This document shows positions 52,597 to 61,718 of a DNA stretch of 64,000 bases, piece after piece; position 1 is the stretch's first letter, and every line of letters starts with the position of its first letter. The DNA comes from an uncultured Eggerthellaceae bacterium (GTDB taxonomy: Bacteria; Actinomycetota; Coriobacteriia; Coriobacteriales; Eggerthellaceae), in NCBI GenBank assembly GCA_944320405.1, contig CALUHI010000004.1:105054-169053 (forward strand), in the 5' to 3' direction. The translations under genes and the position numbers were made by a program. Below the pieces are notes generated by a model. That model was not told the DNA's origin, searched no databases, and saw only the letters and a program-made list of their open reading frames with translations.

Positions 52597-53229
52597 ATGG
52601 GGAAGAAGAGCCGTAAGTTCGATTACTTCGACCAGTTCGAAAAGCAGATGGAGATTGCCATCGAGGAAGCCGACCTGCTGGTTGAGGCGCTCGAGAACTT
52701 CACCAAGGCTGACGATCTTGAGCCGTACATGGAGCGCGCGCACCAGATCGAGCACCGGGGCGACCAGGTGAACCACGCCATCTTGGAAAACGTCGCCACC
52801 GACTTCATCACACCCATCGAGCGCGAGGACATCATCGAGCTCGCCAAGTGCCTCGACGACATTGTCGACTACATCGAAGACGTCATTCAGGCCATGTACA
52901 TGTACGACGTGCACATCATCCCCGAGGGCACCAAGGAGTTCGCCGACCTCATCCGCAAGGGCACTGGCGCCCTGGGCAAGGCCATGAGCGACTTCCGCAG
53001 CTTCAAGAAGTCCAAGAAGTTCCGCGCGCTTGTGCACGACGTCAGCGATTACGAGGAAGTGGCCGACCGTCTGTTCATGAAGGTCGTGCGCAAGCTCCAC
53101 ACCACCGACCGCGACAACCCCATGCGCGCCCACGTGTGGTCTCGCGTCTTCGAACGCATGGAGAAGTGCAGCGACGCCTGCGAGCATGCCGCTGATACCA
53201 TGAACACAATTATGTTGAAGAATGTATAG
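52597..53229 (+). CDS. DUF47 (PhoU-like) Pit accessory protein
   Basis: A 210-aa helical protein of the TIGR00153/DUF47 family. It starts FDYFDQFEKQMEIAIEEADLL and contains ERAHQIEHRGDQVNHAI and ITPIEREDIIELAKCLDDIVDYIEDV (read as two adjacent segments), the ExxxD metal-binding helices shared with PhoU. These proteins are found beside PiT transporters and are thought to control them. It lies 95 bp after the transporter gene, the spacer holding a GCAA-capped hairpin (about 52545-52580). GGAAAGGCGGAGGG precedes the ATG. Confidence 0.93.
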   Translation: MGKKSRKFDYFDQFEKQMEIAIEEADLLVEALENFTKADDLEPYMERAHQIEHRGDQVNHAILENVATDFITPIEREDIIELAKCLDDIVDYIEDVIQAMYMYDVHIIPEGTKEFADLIRKGTGALGKAMSDFRSFKKSKKFRALVHDVSDYEEVADRLFMKVVRKLHTTDRDNPMRAHVWSRVFERMEKCSDACEHAADTMNTIMLKNV

Positions 53230-53288
53230 CTTCGCGTGGCGAAGCCGCGCGAAGCTCCTCTCAGGAGCTTATGCTCAACCTATTCGGC

Positions 53289-53325
53289 AAAATGAGGAAA
53301 AGGGGCTGCCCCTCTTCCTCATTTT
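53289..53325. terminator. REP-variant palindrome acting as a bidirectional terminator
   Basis: A 37-bp near-perfect palindrome (17 of 18 pairs around a single T) with A4 before and T4 after it, between the convergent DUF47 and phospholipase genes. Its plan (TGAGGAAAAGGGG ... CCTCTTCCTCA) is a variant of the 34-bp REP at 25488 and 50355. Confidence 0.75.
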
Positions 53326-53330
53326 CGTCT

Positions 53331-54287
53331 TTACTCCACTGCTACGATCGTGGCGGTGGTGGGTTTGCCGGAGAAGTTCTTTTCGGCGGTTATGGTGCGT
53401 GCTGATTCCAGGTTGAAATCGGGGGAATCAAACAGGGCGATGTTGCGTTTCGCCTGATCCAGTGCGCGGTCGTAGAGATCCCAGAAGCCTTCGTCGCTGG
53501 TCTCGCCGGTGAAGGGGTCCTTCCAGGTTTCGCGCTCGCGGTTGTCGAAGATGCTCTCTTCCAGCTCTACAGGCATATGGCTCATCGCGCGAACGAAGGA
53601 ATAAGGGCGCACGAGCTCTTCCGCGCGGCCCAGCATCATGCGCTTCAAGCCGCTCTGGGAATGGAAGACGCGCTGACCCAGGCGCATGGCGCGCACGCTG
53701 CTGGGGAACAGATCCAACGGCACGGCGCGGCCGTACACCGCCATGGCAACGTACACGTACAGCTTCGACACTACGCGCAGCATGCGCTCGGACCCCTTGA
53801 GGATGTCGCGGGCGGGATTGAATCGTTCCACGGTGTCGCCGCGCTTCACGAACAGCACAAGCTCGTCCAGTTCGGTTTCGATGTGGGCGTGCACCTCGTG
53901 GCCATCGCTGCGCGTAAGCCCCGGTTCGCCGGCGTCGCACAGGGCGTACTGCTGGCCGAAGATGAACGGATGCATGATGCTGTCCAGCGTGTAATGGCAC
54001 AGAAAGCCCAACGCGTAGGCGCGTGCGATGGCTTGCTCGTCGTCGGACAAGAACGGAAGGCCGGTCTTCAGCGCGTCGATCAGCTTGGTGGGCAGCTGGT
54101 CGTGCATGACGTTGCCCAGGTCGTGATGGGCGTGCAGCCACGGGCAGGCGACCGAATAGAACAGCGGGTCGGGCCCCTGGTTGCCCAACAGGAACGCTTC
54201 TGCTTCGTCGCGCGAGCCACCGATGGAGGCGAATAAATCGCGGTAGACGTCTTGGCCGAACGTATCGTGCGTGATGATGGAGGGCAT
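53331..54287 (-). CDS. Zinc-dependent phospholipase C-like protein
   Basis: A 318-aa protein related to the zinc-dependent phospholipase C family. MPSIITHDTFGQDVYRD and LLGNQGPDPLFYS, then ACPWLHAHHDLGN and YALGFLCHYTLDSIMHPFIFGQ, carry the conserved His/Asp metal ligands. The start at 54287 follows AAGAGG; there is no signal peptide, so it is probably cytoplasmic and not a secreted toxin. Function in this family is poorly known. Divergent to the MFS gene, convergent with DUF47. Confidence 0.85.
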   Translation of the reverse strand: MPSIITHDTFGQDVYRDLFASIGGSRDEAEAFLLGNQGPDPLFYSVACPWLHAHHDLGNVMHDQLPTKLIDALKTGLPFLSDDEQAIARAYALGFLCHYTLDSIMHPFIFGQQYALCDAGEPGLTRSDGHEVHAHIETELDELVLFVKRGDTVERFNPARDILKGSERMLRVVSKLYVYVAMAVYGRAVPLDLFPSSVRAMRLGQRVFHSQSGLKRMMLGRAEELVRPYSFVRAMSHMPVELEESIFDNRERETWKDPFTGETSDEGFWDLYDRALDQAKRNIALFDSPDFNLESARTITAEKNFSGKPTTATIVAVE

Positions 54288-54516
54288 GGCGACCTCTTTT
54301 CCGTCCCTTTTTCCGTATTCGAAAATCATAGCCCAACGCAGGCGGTCGTGCTGCGTGGCTTTCATGGCGTTGCGGTCGCGCTTCTGACGGCGATTTTACC
54401 TAAGACGAAGCCGGATGCTATACAATTTCCCGGTGCGCTTTCGACGGCGGCGGCGCGCTGCCCGGGGAAGCCGCAGTGCAAGGTTTCGCTTCAAACTAGG
54501 AAGGCTCATTCCTCCC

Positions 54517-55740
54517 ATGGCTTTGTTCGGTCTTACCAAACAAGAGCGCAGCTGGGTGCTCTACGACGTGGGCAATTCCGCCTTCGTCATGCTGTCCACG
54601 GCGCTCATTCCCGTGTATTTCGCCAGCATCGCCGAGCCTGGCTCGTCGGTGGTTGTTGCCTGGGGCTATGCGGAAACGGTCGCGTCTCTCGTCTTGGCGC
54701 TGCTCATGCCGTTTTTGGGCAGCCTTGCCGACCTGCAGGGCAACAAGAAGAAGTTCCTGGTGGGCTTCATGGGCACCGGCGCGGTTGCGTGTGCGTGCCT
54801 GGGCGGGCCGACCGAGGCGCTGCCGTTTTTGATCCTCTATGTGATCTCGTCGATTGCGCTCAACGGGTCAATGGTGTTCTATGACGGCATGTTGGTGGAC
54901 GCTACCACCGAAGACCGTTACGACAAAGTGAGCTCGCATGGATACGCCTGGGGCTACATCGGTTCGTGCATCCCGTTCGTAGCGTGCTTGGCTGTGGTGC
55001 TGGGCGGTGGCGTTATCGGCATCGACATGATGCTGGGCATGAAGATCGCCTTCATCATCACGGCGCTGTGGTGGGTGGCGTTCACCATTCCGCTGATTCG
55101 CAACGTGAAGCAGACGCACTACAAGCAGCGTGAGCCTCACCAGCTGCGAAACTCGCTCACTGGTCTGGTGGGCACGCTGAAGGCCATCGTGCGCGACAAG
55201 CGCCTGCTGCTGTTCATGGTGGCGTTTTTCTTCTACATCGACGGCGTGCATACCGTCATCAAAATGTCCACAAGCTACGGTACCGACCTCGGCATCGACT
55301 CCACTCAGCTGGTGCTGGCGCTGCTGGTCACCCAGTTCGTGGCATTCCCTTCGGCCATCGCTTACGGGCGCCTGGCGGGCAAGTTCGGCACGAAGCGCAT
55401 GCTGCTCATTGCCATCTTTGCGTATTTCTGCATCGTGCTGTTCGCGGCGTTTTTCCTGCGCAGTGCGGTGGAGTTCTGGGTTCTGGCTATTTGCGTGGGC
55501 CTGTTCCAAGGTGGTATCCAGGCGCTTTCCCGCAGCGAGTTCGGCAAGCTCATCCCGAAGGACCAGGCCAACGAGTACTACGGCTTCTTCGACATCTTCG
55601 GCAAGTACGCAGCCGTCATGGGCACGTTCTTGGTGAGCGTGTTCACGCAGATAACGGGCAACTCCTCGATCGGCGTGCTGTCCATCGCGGTGCTGTTCCT
55701 GGTAGGTTTCGCCCTGCTTGCGAAAATGCCTGAAAAATAA
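54517..55740 (+). CDS. MFS transporter, UMF1/Atg22-like
   Basis: A 407-aa permease with ~12 helices. The beginning LTKQERSWVLYDVGNSAFVML (WxLYDxxNSAF) is the hallmark of the UMF1/Atg22-like group. Also typical are PFLGSLADLQGNKKK, DGMLVDATTEDRYDKVSSHGYAWGYIG (as separate segments) and LFQGGIQALSRSEFGKLIP. The start at 54517 is supported by AGGAAGG 13 nt upstream, a rather long spacing. The substrate is unknown; relatives are linked to amino-acid export. Confidence 0.9.
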   Translation: MALFGLTKQERSWVLYDVGNSAFVMLSTALIPVYFASIAEPGSSVVVAWGYAETVASLVLALLMPFLGSLADLQGNKKKFLVGFMGTGAVACACLGGPTEALPFLILYVISSIALNGSMVFYDGMLVDATTEDRYDKVSSHGYAWGYIGSCIPFVACLAVVLGGGVIGIDMMLGMKIAFIITALWWVAFTIPLIRNVKQTHYKQREPHQLRNSLTGLVGTLKAIVRDKRLLLFMVAFFFYIDGVHTVIKMSTSYGTDLGIDSTQLVLALLVTQFVAFPSAIAYGRLAGKFGTKRMLLIAIFAYFCIVLFAAFFLRSAVEFWVLAICVGLFQGGIQALSRSEFGKLIPKDQANEYYGFFDIFGKYAAVMGTFLVSVFTQITGNSSIGVLSIAVLFLVGFALLAKMPEK

Positions 55741-55790
55741 CGGCGATCGAGCGCGCCGAGCAAGGCGACGAAGAGAATCTGTGCTCGCCG

Positions 55791-55820
55791 GCAAGAAGAC
55801 GCGCCATCCGTCTTTCTTGC
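55791..55820 (+). terminator. Possible hairpin after the MFS gene
   Basis: GCAAGAAGACG (55791-55801) pairs with CGTCTTTCTTGC (55809-55820) with one bulge. No T-tract follows. A TACAAT at 55878-55883 may be the -10 for the next gene. Confidence 0.35.
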
Positions 55821-55961
55821 GATGCGCAGCACCCGCCGTTTTCGCTCGCCCAGGTGTGCGCAAGTCGCCGCAACGGGTACAATCTTGCATGAGGTGACAA
55901 CCGGGCTGGCGCGTGCTCACGCGTTTGAGCAGGCCAAAGCATAAGGCGAGGATCAATCGAG

Positions 55962-57749
55962 ATGGGTGGGAAAACCGCGCCGTCCACCACGCGGCGGACG
56001 CTTCACTACTATTGGCTGGTTACGCGGCGGCATTTTGGTCTGTTCGCGCTGCTGGTGCTGTCGACGCTGTTCTTCGGTGGGTTTCAAACCTATGGCAACC
56101 CCTTTGTGATGGGGCTCATCGTCGATCGGGTGAGCGCTGCGCCCGTCGCTGCCGACCAAGTGTTTTCGGTGTTCGGCCCCTATATCGCTGCGCTCGTGCT
56201 GGTCAACGTCTGCGGTCAGACGTGCAGCAAGCTGCAGGATTACTCGCTGTGGAAGCTTGAAATCGCGGTGAGCTACGATCTGGCCACCATGAGCTTCGAC
56301 GCGTTGTCCAACCAATCGATGACATTCCACTCCAACCGTTTCGGCGGCACGCTCGTGTCGCAGACCTCCAAGTTCATGGCGGCGTACAACCAGCTGGTTG
56401 AAGCGCTGGTCCATCCGTTCTTGCCGGTGTTCGGATCGGTGGTGTTCGTGTGCGTGCTCCTTGGCCCGCGCGTTCCCGTGTACGTGGTTATCCTCATGGC
56501 GCTGTTCGCGGTGTACGCGGCAGTTTCCTACGTTATGTACAAGCGCATCTTGCATCTGAACGAAAACGCCGCCCGCGCGCAAAACGATCTGTCAGGCGAG
56601 CTTTCCGATGCCGTCACGAACATTCTTACCGTCAAGACCTACGGGCGCGAAGATTACGAACGCTCGCTGTTCGACGCAGCGAATCGGGAGGTAGTGCTGC
56701 GCGATTCGAAGCGCATGCGCTCCTCTCTTTTGCGCGGCGTGATTACGGCGGGCATCGCGGTGGTGATCATGAGCGTGGTGGCGGTGTTCATCTCGGGTGG
56801 CAATGCGTGGTTCGGCATCACCCCGGGCACGTTGGTGATGATGTTCACCTACACCTACACGATGACGCTGCAGTTCAACTTCATCAACTCTGGTTTGCAG
56901 CGCTTCAACCGTGCGTTCGGCGATGCAAGCGGCATGACGACCGTGCTTGACGAGCCGCGCCTGGTATCCGACGCGCCCGATGCGCGTCCTCTTGTCGTGC
57001 GTGAGGGAGCCATCGATTTCCGCGGCATCGGGTTCGCCTACGAAGACGGTGGAACGCTCACGCGGGTGTTCAACGGGCTCGACCTTCATATTCCCGCCGG
57101 CCAGCGCGTCGGCCTTGTGGGGATGAGCGGGGCGGGCAAAACGACGCTGACCAAGCTCCTGCTGCGCCTGTCGGATATCCAGCAGGGCAGTATCCTTGTC
57201 GATGGTCAGGACGTGGCCGCCTGCACCCAGCAGTCGCTTCGCCGCTCCATCGCGTACGTGCCGCAGGAGGCGCTGCTGTTCCATCGATCGATTGCGGAAA
57301 ACATCGCCTACGGGCGCCCTGACGCCACGTTCGACGAGATCCGCGAAGCCGCGCGGCGGGCCAATGCGCTTGAGTTCATCGACCGGCTGCCGCAGGGGTT
57401 CGATACGGTGACGGGCGAGCGCGGCGTAAAGCTGTCGGGCGGACAGCGGCAGCGCATAGCCATCGCGCGCGCCATGCTGGCGGATTGCCCGATTCTGGTG
57501 CTGGACGAGGCGACGAGTGCGCTCGACTCGGAAAGCGAGCACTTGGTTCAGGATGCACTTGCCGAGCTGATGCGCGGACGCACGACGATTGTGGTGGCGC
57601 ATCGACTGTCGACGGTGGCAAATCTTGACCGCATCGTGGTGCTGGCTGACGGCAAGGTCGTGGAAGACGGCCCGCATGCACAGCTGATCGAGGCTGGTGG
57701 TGAATACGCGCATTTGTGGAGCCGTCAGACGGGCGCGTTTTTGGAGTAG
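55962..57749 (+). CDS. ABC exporter half-transporter (permease-ATPase fusion)
   Basis: A 595-aa type IV ABC exporter with six helices (residues ~20-320) followed by the nucleotide-binding domain. Walker A is GLVGMSGAGKTTLTKLLL, the signature is VKLSGGQRQRIAIARAML, Walker B is CPILVLDEATSALDSESE, and the H-loop is TTIVVAHRLSTV. It would work as a homodimer, since no partner gene is adjacent. Likely cargo is lipid, drug or peptide; not deducible. Five bases separate a weak GGCGAGG site from the ATG. Confidence 0.93.
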   Translation: MGGKTAPSTTRRTLHYYWLVTRRHFGLFALLVLSTLFFGGFQTYGNPFVMGLIVDRVSAAPVAADQVFSVFGPYIAALVLVNVCGQTCSKLQDYSLWKLEIAVSYDLATMSFDALSNQSMTFHSNRFGGTLVSQTSKFMAAYNQLVEALVHPFLPVFGSVVFVCVLLGPRVPVYVVILMALFAVYAAVSYVMYKRILHLNENAARAQNDLSGELSDAVTNILTVKTYGREDYERSLFDAANREVVLRDSKRMRSSLLRGVITAGIAVVIMSVVAVFISGGNAWFGITPGTLVMMFTYTYTMTLQFNFINSGLQRFNRAFGDASGMTTVLDEPRLVSDAPDARPLVVREGAIDFRGIGFAYEDGGTLTRVFNGLDLHIPAGQRVGLVGMSGAGKTTLTKLLLRLSDIQQGSILVDGQDVAACTQQSLRRSIAYVPQEALLFHRSIAENIAYGRPDATFDEIREAARRANALEFIDRLPQGFDTVTGERGVKLSGGQRQRIAIARAMLADCPILVLDEATSALDSESEHLVQDALAELMRGRTTIVVAHRLSTVANLDRIVVLADGKVVEDGPHAQLIEAGGEYAHLWSRQTGAFLE

Positions 57750-57826
57750 AGCGAAGGGGCAGGCGGCTGCGCGCGTGAGCCGTGTCTGGCGGATCGCCTG
57801 CGCTGCGTTCGTGAGCCGTGGCAAGC

Positions 57827-57858
57827 CGAGGCCCGTGCAGTGGCGCCTCGCTTTCTTT
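57827..57858 (+). terminator. Probable terminator between convergent genes
   Basis: CGAGGC (57827-57832) pairs with GCCTCG (57845-57850), followed by CTTTCTTT. It ends the ABC exporter transcript just before the convergent permease gene. Confidence 0.5.
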
Positions 57859-57863
57859 GCCGG

Positions 57864-59183
57864 TTAAACGAGGACGAACATCGCCGCAAACGCGGCGGTC
57901 GCGATCCACATCAGGGGATGAACGTCCCGTCCGCGCCCCTGCACCAGCATGATCACGCAGTACGAGATGAATCCCAAGCCGATGCCGTTGGTGATGGAGT
58001 AGGTCATGGGGATGCCCACGATGGTGAAAAACGCCGGCATCGCGTGCTCGATGCGCTTCCAGTCGATTTCAGCGACGTCGGTAAGCATCAGGTAGCCGAC
58101 TACCACCAGCGCGCCGCAGGTTGCCGCGCTGGACACCATACCGATGAGGGGCGCGAAGAACGCACACAGCGCAAACAGGACACCTACGACGATATTCGAC
58201 AAACCCGTTCGGGCACCCGCGGCGGCCCCCGAAGCGGATTCCACGAAGCTCGTGATGGAGCTTGCGCCGAGGAAGCCTCCCGCGGCAGCGGCGGCGGAGT
58301 CGACCAGAAGGATGGGCTGCACGTCTTCAACATCGCCATTCTTGTTTACGAAATGCGCTTGCTCGCCCACGGCGACCACGCTGCCCATCGTGTCGAAGAA
58401 GTCGCTCATAAGCAGCGAGAACACAAACGTGAGCAGGATGGGCTGCATGAACACTCGAACGATCGCAATCGTTCCGGTAGTGGGATCGGTTTGGAACGGC
58501 GCGGCGAACGCGCTGAAATCGAGACCAAAGCTCCAATCAGTTGGCAGCAGCGTGACGCCAAGCGGAATTCCTATGATGGTAGCGGTGACAATCGAGATGA
58601 GCAGACCGCCTTTGATCTCGAGAACCTGCAAAAGCACCGCAACAAGGATCGAGACAAGCGCCACGATGCAGGTGGGGGAGGATACTTCGCCCAGCGCGAG
58701 GATGGTGGATTCATCGGCGACGATAAGACCACCGCCCTTGAGCCCGATGAACGCGATGAACAGACCGATGCCAATGCCGATTGCACGGCGCAGGTCCACT
58801 GGAATGGCGTCCATGATGGCCTTGCGCAGGCCGCAGAGCACAAGAGCCAGGATCGCGATGCCCTCGAGGAAAACAACGGCCATGGCGACGCGCCAATCAA
58901 CGCCGATTTCGCCGAGGCACAGCGTGTAAGCAACGATAGCGTTGACGCCCATGCCCGACGCCAGCGCGATGGGCCGGTTCGCGATAAGCCCCATCGCGAT
59001 AGTCATGATGGCGGCGCCAAGGCACGTTGAGGTGAGCGCCGCCTCGAACGGGATGCCTGCCGCTTCCATGAGGCCGGGGTTCACCGCGACGATGTACGCC
59101 ATCGCCAAAAACGTGGTGATGCCACCGACGACTTCGTCGGATACCGAGCTGCCACGTTCGCTGATCTTGAAGAAGCTGTTCAT
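57864..59183 (-). CDS. NCS2-family purine permease (AzgA/guanine-hypoxanthine type)
   Basis: A 439-aa membrane protein with ~12-14 helices. The start MNSFFKISERGSSVSDEVVGG and ITTFLAMAYIVAVNPGLMEAAG are characteristic of the AzgA-like branch. ASGMGVNAIVAYTLC, LLMSDFFDTMGSVVAVGEQA and GASSITSFVESASGAAAGAR (substrate-site segments) are intact. It would import adenine, guanine or hypoxanthine by proton symport. AAAGG precedes the ATG on the minus strand; a TACAAT at 59222-59217 is a possible -10. Confidence 0.92.
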   Translation of the reverse strand: MNSFFKISERGSSVSDEVVGGITTFLAMAYIVAVNPGLMEAAGIPFEAALTSTCLGAAIMTIAMGLIANRPIALASGMGVNAIVAYTLCLGEIGVDWRVAMAVVFLEGIAILALVLCGLRKAIMDAIPVDLRRAIGIGIGLFIAFIGLKGGGLIVADESTILALGEVSSPTCIVALVSILVAVLLQVLEIKGGLLISIVTATIIGIPLGVTLLPTDWSFGLDFSAFAAPFQTDPTTGTIAIVRVFMQPILLTFVFSLLMSDFFDTMGSVVAVGEQAHFVNKNGDVEDVQPILLVDSAAAAAGGFLGASSITSFVESASGAAAGARTGLSNIVVGVLFALCAFFAPLIGMVSSAATCGALVVVGYLMLTDVAEIDWKRIEHAMPAFFTIVGIPMTYSITNGIGLGFISYCVIMLVQGRGRDVHPLMWIATAAFAAMFVLV

Positions 59184-59391
59184 GACGAACCTTTGGGAGC
59201 GGGATCGTTTGCATGTATTGTACCAGCTGAGAAGCCGATTCGAACAAGAAGGCGTGCAGAGGGAAGGCAAGTTCAGGCGGGCTTGGCCGTGCATCGCGCG
59301 GATGGCTTCCGCTTGACGCGCAGCTGCCTTGCAGAAGCTGGATGCGATGCTATCCTTTGTGGAAAGGGGTGCCCGAAGGAAAGAGGAAACG

Positions 59392-60162
59392 ATGGAGCGC
59401 AGACCGGTGTTGAACGTGGTTCAGGTCGCGGAGCTCGAGAGGCGCATTGCTGCGGCGGGAACGTCGCTTGCCGAGCTGATGGAACGCGCGGGAGCAGCTG
59501 TTGCCGATGCGGCTTTGAGGCTTGCCCGGGAGTCGATAGCGCAGAGGCTTGCGCCTTACGAAGCGGCAGCTCACGACGCGAGCATGCCCCTGCCTGTGCC
59601 AGGACCGCCGTTGTTTTTTGTGCTGTGCGGTTCGGGCAACAATGGAGGCGATGGCTGGGTGGCGGCACGCATTCTGGCGCAACGCGGCTATCGCGTGGTG
59701 GTTCTGACCGCCCGTCCTCCGGAAAAGATCAAAGCGAAGCCTGCGCACGATGCTGCCGTGGAGGCGGCGCGTGTGCTGGAGGAAGCGGAAGGCTGCCGCG
59801 TCGTCGTGGATCCCGATCTGCTTCTCTTTTTCGTTTACAGCCACGCCGACGTGGTGATCGACGCGATTCTCGGAACGGGGTTTTCGGGCGATACCGTGCG
59901 CAAGCCCTACGATTGGTGGATTCATGCGGTGGACAAGGTTTTCTCCGATCACACGCGCATCGTGGCGGCAGACGTTCCAAGCGGGCTGTCCGCGCAAACA
60001 GGCACCGCTGCCGACCCCTGCATCAAGGCGGACGTGACGGTGACGATGATCGTGCAAAAGCCGGGCCTGATCGCGCCGGAAGCCGCCCCCTACTGCGGCG
60101 AGGTGCAGGTGGCCCCGCTTGCTTCCGTCGACGGCCTGCTGGAAGGGCTCGTCGACGCCTGA
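59392..60162 (+). CDS. nnrE: NAD(P)H-hydrate epimerase (YjeF N-terminal domain)
   Basis: Epimerises R- to S-NAD(P)HX for repair of damaged cofactor. The start at 59392 follows GGAAAGAGG. Key motifs: VAELERRIAAAGTSLAELMERAG (split), CGSGNNGGDGWVAAR, VIDAILGTGFSGD and VAADVPSGLSAQTG. The 256 aa contain only the epimerase domain; the C-terminal dehydratase found in fused Nnr enzymes is absent and not seen nearby. Its last 73 bases overlap antisense to the end of the uracil-xanthine permease gene. Confidence 0.9.
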   Translation: MERRPVLNVVQVAELERRIAAAGTSLAELMERAGAAVADAALRLARESIAQRLAPYEAAAHDASMPLPVPGPPLFFVLCGSGNNGGDGWVAARILAQRGYRVVVLTARPPEKIKAKPAHDAAVEAARVLEEAEGCRVVVDPDLLLFFVYSHADVVIDAILGTGFSGDTVRKPYDWWIHAVDKVFSDHTRIVAADVPSGLSAQTGTAADPCIKADVTVTMIVQKPGLIAPEAAPYCGEVQVAPLASVDGLLEGLVDA

Positions 60163-61613
60163 TCCTTTTCAGGGTCGGTCGCCTGTGCTTCCGCATCCAG
60201 TGCGTCGAGCTCCGTGGCTGCTTCGTCTTCGGGCGCTGCTTTTCCGCTCTTCGGCGCGTCGTCGTCGGACGAGCCTTTTTCGTCGTCGTCGTGCGGCAGC
60301 ACCAGGTTCATCACGAGTGCGACCACGAACGTCAGCGCGATTGAGTTGTCGACGAAGATGTTCTGCACGATCTCGGGGAAGGCGACGAAAATGTTGCCCA
60401 CCTGCGTGAAGCCGATGCCGATCGCCAGCGACGTTGCTGCGATGGTGATGTTGCGCTGCGTGAAGCCCGCCTTTGCCACCATCTGGAAACCGCTGGTGAC
60501 GATGGTGCCGAACATCATGATGGTGCAGCCGCCCAGTACCGCGTCGGGCACCGAGCTGAACACGGCACTGACGGCGGGCACGAAACCGGCGATCACCAGG
60601 ATGCCTGCGCCGCATGCGATGGCCTTGCGGTTGATGACGTGAGTCATGCCGATCAGACCGATGTTCTGGGCAAATGTGGTCAGTGGCGTGCAGCCGAACA
60701 CGCCGGCGATGGCGCTGGTGAAACCATCGGCGGAAACTGATCCGGCGATCTCGCGCTCGGTTGCGCTGCGCTTGAAGCCGATTTCGGCGATAGCATCGGT
60801 GTCGCCGATGTTTTCGGCCGCGCTTACCAGGAACAGCAGCGTCACCGAGATGATGGCGCCCACGTTGAACTCGGGCGTGAAGGGCATGATCTGCGGCAGC
60901 GAGGCAATCTGGAGCCCCTGGAACACCGACAGGTCGACCTTGCCCATGAACAGCGCCACGATATAGCCGACGATCAGGCCAAACAGCACCGACAACTGTT
61001 TGATGCTGCCCTTGGTGAGACCCTGGAACAGCAAGCAGGCCACCAGCGACAGCGTGCCCAGGAAGAGGTTTTCGGGCGAGGCGAAGTCAGCCGCGCCAGA
61101 GCCGCCAGCGAACGTTTCCGCACCCGTTGCCAGAAGCGAGAAGCCAATCGACGTTACGACGACCGCCGATACGATGGGGCCGATGAAGCGTCGCCAGTAC
61201 TTTGCGAGCAAGCCCAGCACCAGCAATATGAGGCCGCCTGCGATAACCGACCCCATGACGGTGCCGTAGCCGTAGGTGGCGGCAACGCCGGAGAGCACGG
61301 TGACGAAGGTGAAGCTGACGCCCATGACGATGGGCAGCTTCGAGCCGATGCGCCAGATGGCGAACAGCTGCACGAACGTGCCGATGCCGGCGACGATCAT
61401 GGCGTTTTGGATGAGGCTTGCGGTCGTTGCCTCATCGAAACCAGCAGCAGCGCAGATGATGGCGATGGGGGCGAGGTTCGCCACGAACATGGCCAGCACG
61501 TGCTGGATGCCATACGGCAGCGCCTTGGCGATGGATACTTTCCCGTGGAAATCGGCAAGCTCGGCTTCGAGCTTGGTCGCCGGCTTTAATTCGGCCTCGG
61601 TGTTAGCTGCCAT
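60090..61613 (-). CDS. Uracil-xanthine permease (NCS2 family)
   Basis: A 507-aa nucleobase permease with ~14 helices. LPYGIQHVLAMFVANLAPI, IGSKLPIVMGVSFTFV, SAAENIGDTDAIAEIGFKR, FGCTPLTTFAQNIGLIGMTHV and FVPAVSAVFSSVPDAVLGG fit the UraA/PbuX/UacT branch. The C-terminal ~70 residues form a charged disordered tail (DDDEKGSSDDDAPKSGKAAP), the end of which is coded opposite nnrE. AGAGGGG precedes the ATG. A good minus-strand promoter lies at 61681-61709. Confidence 0.93.
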   Translation of the reverse strand: MAANTEAELKPATKLEAELADFHGKVSIAKALPYGIQHVLAMFVANLAPIAIICAAAGFDEATTASLIQNAMIVAGIGTFVQLFAIWRIGSKLPIVMGVSFTFVTVLSGVAATYGYGTVMGSVIAGGLILLVLGLLAKYWRRFIGPIVSAVVVTSIGFSLLATGAETFAGGSGAADFASPENLFLGTLSLVACLLFQGLTKGSIKQLSVLFGLIVGYIVALFMGKVDLSVFQGLQIASLPQIMPFTPEFNVGAIISVTLLFLVSAAENIGDTDAIAEIGFKRSATEREIAGSVSADGFTSAIAGVFGCTPLTTFAQNIGLIGMTHVINRKAIACGAGILVIAGFVPAVSAVFSSVPDAVLGGCTIMMFGTIVTSGFQMVAKAGFTQRNITIAATSLAIGIGFTQVGNIFVAFPEIVQNIFVDNSIALTFVVALVMNLVLPHDDDEKGSSDDDAPKSGKAAPEDEAATELDALDAEAQATDPEKDQASTSPSSRPSTEASGATCTSPQ

Positions 61614-61680
61614 GGTGTCCCCTCTTCACGTTCCGCTTGGCAGGTTGCTTCGTAAAATGCGCGCAAAACGCGCGTCCCCG

Positions 61681-61709
61681 ATTGTACGGGTTTCCAGGCG
61701 GAGTGTGAA
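61681..61709 (-). promoter_or_regulatory. Promoter of the uracil-xanthine permease gene
   Basis: On the minus strand TTCACA (61709-61704), 17-bp spacer, TACAAT (61686-61681), about 68 bp before the ATG. Confidence 0.65.
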
Positions 61710-61718
61710 CAGGGGGAA

